The notes: a model not told the origin generated them from the letters alone. Shown: positions 8,081-14,266, counted from the stretch's first letter. The stretch is DNA of 19,326 nt from an uncultured archaeon (GCA_902386085.1 CABMIA010000186.1:1-19326), one strand, 5' to 3'. Translations and numbers: made by a program.

Positions 8081-8094
8081 ACTTGGCGATTTAG

Positions 8095-8898
8095 TCAAAT
8101 CATCCCGCCTTCAATTTCTTCCAATATTCGTGCTGTTATTTCATGTCCAATAAAAAGCTCATGGATTTCCTCAAGCGCCCTGTCCCTGGCATATGCATCA
8201 ACATTCCACTTCATTCCGGGATATGTCACGTTTTTCAGTATCAGGCCCCTGGCATCCAGAGGTTCGAGTTTCTCACTTAAGGTAGCTGCGAGCATTTTCG
8301 TCAACCATTCTCCGTCTTTTTCACCCCTTCCTATAAGCTTCAGGGCTGTCGCGATTTTCCTGACCATATGCATCAAAAACCTGTTTGCAGCTATATCCAG
8401 GAAAATCCAGTTCCCCTGCACCTCTATTGATATTCGTTTAATATCGCAAAGCGTCGATTTCCCTTTTTCCTCATCTGCAAAATTCCCAAAATCGTGTACG
8501 CCCGGAAACATTATCAGGGCATCTCTTATCAGGGGAATATCAAGCCCCTTGCCGGGGAGCATATACCTGTATTCCCGTTCCTGCGCGCTTGTCCTTGCAT
8601 TGAAATCCTGATCCACGTGCGCCCATGCGTAAACCCATATCCGGGAAAGAGAGCTGTTGAGCAGGCGTGGCATTGAAGTATCCGGATTATCCGTATCAAA
8701 GGCTATCACCTGGCCAAGCGCGTGCACACCCCGGTCGGTTCTTCCCGCCGCTGAATATCTCGCTTTCGAAAGGTTCTTGATCGCGCCGCTGTCCCGCAGT
8801 GCTTTCAGGAGCTTCCCTTCGACTGTCGGTACGCCGGGCTGGGTCTGGAAACCGTGGTACTCAGTGCCAAGATAGGCGAGCTTTAGCGCTAATCTCAT
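8095..8898 (-). CDS. truA: tRNA pseudouridine synthase A (TruA)
   Basis: TruA isomerises uridines 38-40 in the anticodon arm of many tRNAs. The 267-residue protein carries the family's catalytic motif AGRTDRGVHA with the nucleophile Asp55. It also has the N-terminal LAYLGTEYHGFQTQP strand, REYRYMLP, FNARTSAQ and the C-terminal NRFLMHMVRKIATALKLIGRG, all diagnostic. The length matches archaeal TruA. The start ATG has no strong Shine-Dalgarno site (a weak GGAGT lies about 13 nt upstream). The gene is divergent from the redox operon and upstream of the TRAM gene; both act on RNA, but a separate TATA box argues against a strict operon. Confidence 0.97.
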   Translation of the reverse strand: MRLALKLAYLGTEYHGFQTQPGVPTVEGKLLKALRDSGAIKNLSKARYSAAGRTDRGVHALGQVIAFDTDNPDTSMPRLLNSSLSRIWVYAWAHVDQDFNARTSAQEREYRYMLPGKGLDIPLIRDALIMFPGVHDFGNFADEEKGKSTLCDIKRISIEVQGNWIFLDIAANRFLMHMVRKIATALKLIGRGEKDGEWLTKMLAATLSEKLEPLDARGLILKNVTYPGMKWNVDAYARDRALEEIHELFIGHEITARILEEIEGGMI

Positions 8899-8950
8899 AT
8901 TTCAAAATCTAACTCCGATGGCATTGTCATCAGTTATTATCGTGCAAATC

Positions 8951-8974
8951 ATTAAATATCTTAGAGTATAACTA
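8951..8974. promoter_or_regulatory. Divergent promoter region, truA and redox operon
   Basis: The 110-bp gap between truA and the first Rieske gene holds two A/T-rich elements. ATTAAATATC (8951-8960) reads as GATATTTAAT toward truA, with an inferred start near 8931. AGTATAACTA (8965-8974) is placed for transcription rightward from about 8995. A GGGGG at 9001-9005 then precedes the first Rieske ATG. Geometry-based and moderate at best. Confidence 0.35.
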
Positions 8975-9008
8975 TTTGCTATAAGAATCTAATCCAGTTT
9001 GGGGGAAA

Positions 9009-9326
9009 ATGTGGATTTTTGCAATTACAGAAAATGAAATTAAGGAAGATAGCATGAGTATGGTCTTCCCAAAGGGGTTGCCAGTTCTTCTTATCAAGAA
9101 AGCAGGTGAGATTTACGCCATATCAAATAAATGCGCGCATATGGCTTGTGCGCTGGCAGGCGGGACCCTGGATGGCTATACGATTGAATGCCCCTGCCAT
9201 GACTGGAAATATGACATCAGGACCGGTGAGTTCCTGGATGCAAAGGAAATAAAAATACAGGTATATGAGCGTAAGTTAACGGATGGCGAAATACATATAA
9301 AAATCGAGGAGGAAGTTGGATGGTGA
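9009..9326 (+). CDS. Rieske [2Fe-2S] ferredoxin, disulfide-type cluster site
   Basis: This 105-residue soluble Rieske protein has cluster box 1 CAHMAC (C42, H44) and box 2 CPCHDWKYD (C61, H64). Unusually for a free ferredoxin, it also has C47 and C63, the two extra positions that form the stabilising disulfide in bc1/b6f-type Rieske proteins. There is no signal peptide or transmembrane anchor, so it should act in the cytosol. It opens a six-gene operon. Its stop overlaps the glutaredoxin gene by 7 bp, so the two are probably translationally coupled. The likely role is one-electron transfer; partners are unknown, with FTR (two genes downstream) the obvious candidate. The family is secure. Confidence 0.93.
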   Translation: MWIFAITENEIKEDSMSMVFPKGLPVLLIKKAGEIYAISNKCAHMACALAGGTLDGYTIECPCHDWKYDIRTGEFLDAKEIKIQVYERKLTDGEIHIKIEEEVGW

Positions 9327-9586
9327 AAGTATTCATGTACACGCTCAGCACGTGTCCGTGGTGTCGGAAAACAAAACAATTCTTCAGGGATAAAAATATT
9401 CCATTTGAATTTGTGGACTATGATTTACAGAGCGAAGAGGAGCAGGAAAAGATAATGGAAGAGATGTCCAGGCTCGGCAGCGGCAGCATGGCTTTCCCGT
9501 TTGTCCGGATTGGAAATAGTATAGTCGTGGGATATAATCCCGAAAAATATTCGGATTTACTGGGTTTGAATAAAGGTAAGAAATGA
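9320..9586 (+). CDS. Glutaredoxin/NrdH-like thiol redoxin (CPWC)
   Basis: This 88-residue thioredoxin-fold protein begins VKVFMYTLSTCPWCRKTKQFF, with the active-site CPWC at C12 and C15. The cis-proline region MAFPFVRIGN and the closing VGYNPEKYSDLLG follow. Proteins of this type exchange dithiols with target proteins or ribonucleotide reductase, drawing electrons from glutathione, thioredoxin reductase or FTR. As many methanogen relatives do not make glutathione and the FTR catalytic subunit gene follows directly (ATGA overlap), FTR-linked reduction is the favoured inference. A strong GAGGAGG (9306-9312) precedes the ATG. There are no other cysteines. Confidence 0.92.
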   Translation: MVKVFMYTLSTCPWCRKTKQFFRDKNIPFEFVDYDLQSEEEQEKIMEEMSRLGSGSMAFPFVRIGNSIVVGYNPEKYSDLLGLNKGKK

Positions 9587-9918
9587 ACGTCGAATCAAGA
9601 AAAAAGGCATTGAGATACCTGTTCCAGAAGGTAATCGACCCGCTGGGATACAAATTCAGCCCTGATGAGGAACTGGTGGATTTTTTATTGGAACAGGAGG
9701 TCGTGTTAGAGAAGAAACATGGCATACCTTTTTGCCCGTGCCAGGGACTAACAAGGAAACGTGAGGACAACATGAAAATAGTCTGTCCCTGCATACCTTT
9801 CCACCGTGAACATTTTGATGCCATTAAACGCTGCTGGTGCGGTCTTTACGTCCATAAGGACGTTACAAATCCGGATGAACTCAGGCAGATACCTTTCAGT
9901 GAGATAAAAAGAGGTTAA
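9583..9918 (+). CDS. Ferredoxin:thioredoxin reductase catalytic (beta) subunit
   Basis: This enzyme reduces a redoxin disulfide in two one-electron steps using a [4Fe-4S] cluster next to a redox-active disulfide. All six family cysteines are visible in the CxC triplet pattern: CPC (51/53), CPC (68/70) and CWC (84/86). The gap between the second and third motifs (13 residues) is longer than in chloroplast FTR. The third motif is CWC and not the plant/cyanobacterial CHC, so the histidine beside the active cysteine is replaced by Trp85. Length (111) is normal for archaeal members, which lack the variable alpha subunit; none is encoded nearby. The start overlaps the redoxin stop (ATGA). Confidence 0.93.
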   Translation: MNVESRKKALRYLFQKVIDPLGYKFSPDEELVDFLLEQEVVLEKKHGIPFCPCQGLTRKREDNMKIVCPCIPFHREHFDAIKRCWCGLYVHKDVTNPDELRQIPFSEIKRG

Positions 9919-9919
9919 A

Positions 9920-10309
9920 ATGTACGCAGAAGTAGCAAAAACGGATAGTATAGCGCCGGGCGGGATGATAGCGGTCGAAGTTAGCGGCAAGGAACTGGTT
10001 CTATGTAACTATGATGGAAAAGTATATGCAATCGATAGAAGGTGCGGTCATATGAACGCTCCACTGGAAAAGGGAACCCTGGAAGGCTACATCCTGACCT
10101 GTCCGATGCACAATTCACAATTCGATATAACCACAGGCGAGGCTCTAAGCACTCCTGTACCGCGTGATTTTGGAGATGAACCCTTCCCTGAAAGCCTGCA
10201 GAAATATTTCCAGTACCTAGGCACGCTCATGTCGGAAATCAAGACGTGTGACTTAAAAACATATCCGGTTAAAATCGATGGGGATTCGATACTGGCGGAC
10301 ATAGGATAA
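9920..10309 (+). CDS. Second Rieske [2Fe-2S] protein, ferredoxin-type site
   Basis: This 129-residue protein has CGHMNAPL (C42, H44) and CPMHNSQFD (C61, H64), which bind a Rieske [2Fe-2S] cluster. Positions that are cysteine in the first Rieske are Ala47 and Met63 here, so no disulfide can form. This is the pattern of low-potential Rieske ferredoxins and oxygenase components. Between the cluster domain and the last strands is an insert of about 30 residues, PRDFGDEPFPESLQKYFQYL and beyond, of unknown function. GAGGTT (9911-9916) lies just before the ATG, overlapping the FTR stop. It is cytosolic, with no export signal. Its pairing with the disulfide-type Rieske in one operon suggests two electron carriers of different potential. 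Confidence 0.92.
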   Translation: MYAEVAKTDSIAPGGMIAVEVSGKELVLCNYDGKVYAIDRRCGHMNAPLEKGTLEGYILTCPMHNSQFDITTGEALSTPVPRDFGDEPFPESLQKYFQYLGTLMSEIKTCDLKTYPVKIDGDSILADIG

Positions 10310-10337
10310 TGTATAGCTGAAATTCCGGAACTTTATT

Positions 10338-10721
10338 ATGGAAGACAAATACATCCCCGGAGTATGTAATATCGGGAAAAGCGAGACCGAAAGAAGAAAA
10401 CAGGCAGGCTGGATAGGACTCGTAATTACAGTTCTTCTCTATATCCTGTTTGTGTACCTTGATGTTCCGAGACTGCTGCGGCTCGCTATATTTATTCCTG
10501 CTATGATGGCAGCCGCAGGTTTCCTGCAGGCGCATATGCATTTTTGCGCGTACTTCGGGATGAGCGGGGTATTTAATTTTAGCAAAGAAATCGGTAAGAC
10601 AGATACGGTTGAACAGGCAGAATTCCGCGCCATGGATCGCAGGAAGGCATGGCGGATTATCATATTCTCTGTAGTTACCGGAATTGTGGTTGCCGCGATT
10701 GCATATTATCTTCCGGCATGA
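10338..10721 (+). CDS. Uncharacterised three-helix membrane protein with HxHxC motif
   Basis: This is a 127-residue protein not recognised as any named family. It begins MEDKYIPGVCNIGKSETERR, a polar segment with Cys10 and a basic patch. Three predicted transmembrane helices follow at about 24-42, 46-65 and 105-125. Directly after helix 2 is HMHFC (H66, H68, C70), which with Cys10 could bind a metal or haem; this is inference. A hydrophilic loop of about 30 residues (80-104) ends in MDRRKAW. It lies 28 bp after the second Rieske gene and 12 bp before the start of the sugar-dehydrogenase-like gene, so it is probably in the same operon and could anchor the redox proteins to the membrane. Confidence 0.85.
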   Translation: MEDKYIPGVCNIGKSETERRKQAGWIGLVITVLLYILFVYLDVPRLLRLAIFIPAMMAAAGFLQAHMHFCAYFGMSGVFNFSKEIGKTDTVEQAEFRAMDRRKAWRIIIFSVVTGIVVAAIAYYLPA

Positions 10722-10733
10722 GAGGTGGAAAGC

Positions 10734-11891
10734 ATGAAAATTAGATGGATGCTGGTAATAATTTTTGTGATAATCCTGGTTGCTGCATTAGCACTGCTTG
10801 GTTTGCAGCCCTCGATAAAATCCGAATCTCCTGATATCGTTAAACTGCCGCCAGGATTCAGCGTAGATATTTTTGCAGAAAATCTCGGAGGAAGTCCGGT
10901 TTCGTATCCGGGGCCGAATCCGGGACCAAGGATGATGCAGCTAAAGGATAATGTTCTGTTTGTCACCGTACCTAACCTGGGTAAGGTCGTTGCACTTCCG
11001 GACAGGAATGGGAATAAAAAAGCAGATGAGGTCATAACTTTTATCGACAAACTCAACAATCCGCATGGGATAGACTATTACGACGGCTGGTTTTACATTG
11101 CCGAAGAAAACAGGGTAATAAGGGTAAAGGAAAACGGGAGCAGCCTGAGCGCAGACAGGAGTACGCTTGAAATCCTTATCGATAACCTGCCGACGGGCGG
11201 GCATTTTACCAGGACGATAAAGATCCATAACAACAGTTTATACCTGAGCATAGGTTCTTCATGCAATGTCTGCTATGAGCAGGATGAAAGAAGGGCAGCG
11301 ATCACAAAATGCAATATTGATGGGACCGGCTGCAGGATTTTTGCAAAAGGCCTGAGGAACGCAGTTGGTTTTGTCTTTCATCCCCAGACTGGCAAAATGT
11401 ATGCCACTGACAACGGCCGCGACTGGATGGGCGAGGACCTCCCGCCAGATGAGATAAATCTTATCGAGGAAGGGAAAAACTACGGCTGGCCGGTCTGCTA
11501 TGGTAAGAATATCCACGATACGGATTTTGATAAAAACGTGTACATCCGTAATCCTTGCATGGAGCCCTTTGAGACGCCAAGCCTGGTAGACCTTCAGGCA
11601 CATTCTGCGCCCCTGGGTCTTGCTTTCTATTACGGTAGCAACTTTCCCGAAAAATACAGGGGTAACCTGTTCGTTGCTTACCACGGTTCATGGAACAGGG
11701 TAGTGCCTACGGGCTACAAGATCGTAAGCATTAATATGAGCGATTTTTCTGTGGAAGATTTCGCAACAGGCTGGCTTTCGGGAAGGAACGTTTCAGGAAG
11801 GCCGGTGGATATTATAATGGCAGGAGACGGGTCGCTTTTCGTGAGTGATGATAACGCCGGGAGGATATACAGGATTTCGTATAACGGCTGA
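10734..11891 (+). CDS. Exported glucose/sorbosone dehydrogenase-like beta-propeller
   Basis: This 385-residue protein belongs to the soluble glucose/sorbosone dehydrogenase (PQQ-type, YliI-like) beta-propeller family. Diagnostic segments are LNNPHGIDYYDGWFYIAEE, GGHFTRTIKIHNNSLYLSIG, GLRNAVGFVFHP, DEINLIEEGKNYGWPVCYG and FVAYHGSWNR. The CNVC in IGSSCNVCYEQD and several other cysteines fit an extracytoplasmic fold. The N-terminus is one hydrophobic helix (about residues 5-24) after a short basic start, acting as signal peptide or anchor. ATG 10734 is preferred over GTG 10725 because GAGGTGG (10722-10728) is well spaced before it. Family members oxidise sugars or aldehydes with PQQ, but the true substrate and cofactor here are unknown. 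It ends the operon. Confidence 0.88.
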   Translation: MKIRWMLVIIFVIILVAALALLGLQPSIKSESPDIVKLPPGFSVDIFAENLGGSPVSYPGPNPGPRMMQLKDNVLFVTVPNLGKVVALPDRNGNKKADEVITFIDKLNNPHGIDYYDGWFYIAEENRVIRVKENGSSLSADRSTLEILIDNLPTGGHFTRTIKIHNNSLYLSIGSSCNVCYEQDERRAAITKCNIDGTGCRIFAKGLRNAVGFVFHPQTGKMYATDNGRDWMGEDLPPDEINLIEEGKNYGWPVCYGKNIHDTDFDKNVYIRNPCMEPFETPSLVDLQAHSAPLGLAFYYGSNFPEKYRGNLFVAYHGSWNRVVPTGYKIVSINMSDFSVEDFATGWLSGRNVSGRPVDIIMAGDGSLFVSDDNAGRIYRISYNG

Positions 11892-12010
11892 AGGTATTAG
11901 GCACTGACACCTTTGTGGCTGTTCTCGTCTCGTTTAGAACAGGTGGTTTTTGAGGTCTACCCGTTTGTTGAACGTGCCTGAAACTTGTAAGCTTTTAGGA
12001 GCAAAGCCTT

Positions 12011-12889
12011 CTAAACATATATATTCCAAAATATTTTTATGAAATAGCTTATTGCAAAAGTCACAGTTGCCACGCCAAGGCTGATTAGTGCCATCTCAAT
12101 AAACCTTTTCCTGAAAGAAAGGCTCTTTGCAATAGAAATGTAAAATGTGAATATCAGGATTGCTATGATAGCATTCAATACTGCTACGCACAGCGATAGA
12201 TATGGGTTTGCCAAAAAGAAATATGGAGATATAAGGAACAGGACTGTAAGTAGATAAGCCATGCCTGTATATGTTGATGCTTTGAACGGATTTTGTTTTC
12301 CATCCCCCGATTTTGTTGATAAATATTGTGAGGCAGCCATTGACAGGGATGCTGCGACCCCTGTAATAATTGCTGCAAGGGCAATCAGCCGCGCATTCTG
12401 GAGAACAAGCGTGAATCCTGCAAGCGCGCCGGTAAGCTCTACAATCGCATCATTCATACCAAGAACTATTGCGCCTGAATATCTCAGCCTTTCTTCATCT
12501 ATCATACATATCAGCATTTTCTCATGGTCAACCTCGTCTTTTAAAACCTTTTTTGTTTCGGGAAGGTATCTCGATATTTTTTCGTATTCTATCTGGGCAT
12601 GCCCTTCCCCGCCCTCCATTAATTTCATGCTGAATGTGATTCCGAATATTTTCGAGATTAAGAAGTATTTCCATATCTTTGCATTGTTTGGCTTTACGTC
12701 CTCTCCTGTATATTTTTTCCAGAAATTATAATGTTCCAGCTCATTAAGAGAAATATTTTTTAGAACACTCCTGTTATGCGGCTCTTTCATAGCCCCGGAC
12801 AGTTTCGCATAAATGAAATGTTCGTTTATCTCGTTTTTTTGAAAGGCAGATAGTGTCTTCTTTATCTCCTTATTATCCGCGATTTTCAT
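12011..12889 (-). CDS. Ferritin-like/VIT1 fusion membrane protein (MbfA-like iron transporter)
   Basis: This 292-residue protein has an N-terminal ferritin/rubrerythrin-like four-helix domain (about 1-130) fused to a CCC1/VIT1 transporter domain (about 138-292). Possible diiron ligands appear as ENEINEHFIYAKL, LNELEHYNFW, GGEGHAQIEYEKI and DEVDHEKML. The membrane part begins SGAIVLGMNDAIVELTGALAGF, the classic VIT1 first helix, followed by about four more helices. Proteins of this architecture (MbfA, Er-VIT) export ferrous iron or manganese and protect against iron-driven peroxide stress. The ATG is at or within a few bases of the predicted transcript start, so the gene may be leaderless. An inverted repeat brackets its promoter. 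Direction of transport is inferred from the family. Confidence 0.9.
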   Translation of the reverse strand: MKIADNKEIKKTLSAFQKNEINEHFIYAKLSGAMKEPHNRSVLKNISLNELEHYNFWKKYTGEDVKPNNAKIWKYFLISKIFGITFSMKLMEGGEGHAQIEYEKISRYLPETKKVLKDEVDHEKMLICMIDEERLRYSGAIVLGMNDAIVELTGALAGFTLVLQNARLIALAAIITGVAASLSMAASQYLSTKSGDGKQNPFKASTYTGMAYLLTVLFLISPYFFLANPYLSLCVAVLNAIIAILIFTFYISIAKSLSFRKRFIEMALISLGVATVTFAISYFIKIFWNIYV

Positions 12890-12944
12890 AGATGTAATTG
12901 TATTCCTTCCAATATATATCTTCTTTTTACTTAAATTTACATCT
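12890..12944 (-). promoter_or_regulatory. mbfA-like promoter bracketed by an 8-bp inverted repeat
   Basis: The minus-strand TATA box GATATATATT (12911-12920) predicts transcription from about 12890, directly at the ATG (12889). Perfect inverted 8-mers AGATGTAA (12890-12897) and TTACATCT (12937-12944) flank it, one at the transcript start and the other upstream of the TATA/BRE region. This is the geometry expected for a repressor that blocks TBP/TFB or the polymerase. A metal-responsive regulator is an inference; the sequence does not match the classical DtxR box. Confidence 0.4.
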
Positions 12945-13114
12945 GTAGCATTCCTGGCTGTATGCCGGTCTATCGCAGGATGGAGGAGGCTTCATATTTG
13001 CTACCCAGTGTAGTATTGCTCTCCGTGTCCTTGAAGTTTGTAATGAACCCCATTATCGATGCTTTCAACCGATATTGTGATAATGGACGCTTTCATATTA
13101 GCAGACCTATTCCA

Positions 13115-13372
13115 TTATTTACCGCATTTTTCTTTCCATTCTCTCCCATACTTAATGCCCCAGGAAGCCCACATCGCACCGAGAATCGCCACGGCTACAA
13201 GTATGGCAACTGCAACAACAGCAATCTTCTGAAAAGTGCTGAATGACGAGGCATAAAAAGCAGAGTAAATTATCGCAAAAATCAGCAGTCCAAAGAAAAC
13301 GATTATTGATACAGCGACTCTTGGAGCAAGTCCAGGCGGAATTTCATTATTTATTTCTTGGTTCGTATCAAT
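13115..13372 (-). CDS. Small two-helix membrane protein with apparent ATT start
   Basis: A minus-strand frame of 85 codons ends at TAA 13117-13115. It reads (M)DTNQEINNEIPPGLAPRV, then two clear transmembrane helices (about residues 19-41 and 50-71) and a basic tail, WGIKYGREWKEKCGK. The frame contains no ATG, GTG or TTG before residue 61, yet a perfect GGAGGTGA (13380-13373) lies at its 5' edge. The TGA of that site is the in-frame stop, so translation must begin after it, and ATT at 13372-13370 is the first possible codon. Either an ATT start, or a frameshift/sequencing indel (a TTG one base downstream is out of frame), explains this. The spacing of three bases is short. A TATA-like stretch lies near 13450. 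The function is unknown. Confidence 0.6.
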   Translation of the reverse strand: MDTNQEINNEIPPGLAPRVAVSIIVFFGLLIFAIIYSAFYASSFSTFQKIAVVAVAILVAVAILGAMWASWGIKYGREWKEKCGK

Positions 13373-13822
13373 TCACCTCCCAGATTGTTTATGCAATAGC
13401 GCACCTTTTATTTCCCACTCTTTGCAATTAATAACATGCCTCTGATGCCATATAAAATTAACTTATTATCATTGAACATATCTGATTACTTTTTGCCCCG
13501 CGCAGCTTCTTTATTTTTTAAAAGCACATTGTTTTTGAGAGTATATTCTACGGTCCGTTGCAGATTTCCATGATATATTTTTGTCGTTTACATGTCCTCT
13601 TCATTCTTGTTAAACTCCGAATACATTTATTCATTATTATCAACAGTGATACCATGGGAGAAATAAATGATTGGTTAACCACTATCTTTGGTTAACTACA
13701 AGTGAATATATGAGAAAAATAATATCATCAGCTTTTGTCACCCAGACTATGTTGCTTAACTACGAGCAGATCAAGCAGAAAAGTTGAAAATCGCAGTCCG
13801 GAACTTAAAAATTTTGACGAAA
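13373..13822. other. Intergenic stretch between the two-helix gene and the DUF5946 gene
   Basis: About 450 bp without a convincing gene. On the minus strand it holds the GGAGGTGA and a TATA-like TTTTATATGG (about 13450) for the two-helix protein. Toward the right it contains three related 9-mers, TTGGTTAAC (13671 and 13688) and TTGCTTAAC (13752), the first within the palindrome TGGTTAACCA. Two tiny plus-strand frames (13 codons from 13654, 25 codons from 13710) have no support beyond a start and a stop. The base composition is A/T-rich, as expected for control DNA. Confidence 0.5.
13671..13760. repeat. Three short TTGGTTAAC-type repeats
   Basis: TTGGTTAAC occurs at 13671-13679 and 13688-13696, 17 bp apart, with a variant TTGCTTAAC at 13752-13760. 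The second and third copies share an extended match, TTGsTTAACTACrAG. The first sits in the 10-bp palindrome TGGTTAACCA. They lie upstream of the DUF5946 gene and could be operator sites or chance A/T-rich similarity. Confidence 0.35.
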
Positions 13823-14266
13823 ATGAACCAAAAACCTGAACAAGAAAAATATTACGAGCTTACTTATTACACGATTTCCCATCCCGGTCCGTCATTTATC
13901 CACCAGCATATTGTGGATGCCTATGCGGCTCAATACGCAGACGAAAACACGAAGCCAATTACCCTTGCATTTGCTCTTATCGGCCTTTATCTGCATATAG
14001 AAAGGAATTACTCAGGTAAAGAGGCGCAGAAGGCGCATATGCAACTGGCAAAAAAACGAAAAGTGTGGCCAGTATTTAACCAACCAAAACATCGTGGCGA
14101 GGTCACCGTCTCTGATGTGCTGGCTGCCCCTCCGGGCCGTGAGCGAGATGAAGCTATCAGGAAATGGTGCGCTTCTGTCTGGGAAGCGTACAGGGAAAAC
14201 CATAAGAAAATCATCGATCTTGTGCGAACAGAATTAGAATATGGTGAGAGGCATCCGATCAAGTAA
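13823..14266 (+). CDS. DUF5946 family protein
   Basis: From the ATG at 13823 this is a 147-residue protein matching the uncharacterised DUF5946 family. The recognisable run is YYELTYYTISHPGPSFIHQH, then VDAYAAQYADENTKPITLAFALIGLYLHIE, VWPVFNQP, VTVSDVLAAPPGRERDEAI and KWCASVWEAYRENH. The many conserved His, Tyr and Trp residues suggest a helical, possibly ligand-binding fold, but no function is known. An in-frame TTG at 13784 would add 13 basic residues not typical of the family, so the ATG is preferred, although no Shine-Dalgarno sequence precedes it. The family is scattered across bacteria and archaea, which suggests transfer; neighbours here give no clue. Confidence 0.8.
   Translation: MNQKPEQEKYYELTYYTISHPGPSFIHQHIVDAYAAQYADENTKPITLAFALIGLYLHIERNYSGKEAQKAHMQLAKKRKVWPVFNQPKHRGEVTVSDVLAAPPGRERDEAIRKWCASVWEAYRENHKKIIDLVRTELEYGERHPIK

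Noticed and set aside
11892..12010. Imperfect hairpin (AAGCTTT with AAAGCCTT) between the convergent propeller and mbfA-like genes
   Set aside because: The stem is short with a mismatch and no T tract follows on either strand at the right distance, so a terminator call is not supported.
12962..13246. Open plus-strand frame of 94 codons in the gap after the mbfA-like gene
   Set aside because: Its second half is the antisense of the two-helix membrane gene, the first half has no protein-like pattern, and there is no promoter or Shine-Dalgarno site at the required place.
13671..13700. TGGTTAACCA palindrome and repeats as an integration (att) site or CRISPR fragment
   Set aside because: There is no integrase, no spacer pattern of regular length and no repeat longer than about 15 bp; only an operator-like interpretation remains.
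13654..13787. Two tiny plus-strand frames (13 and 25 codons) before the DUF5946 gene
   Set aside because: They have no Shine-Dalgarno site and no recognisable sequence, and the length is compatible with chance.
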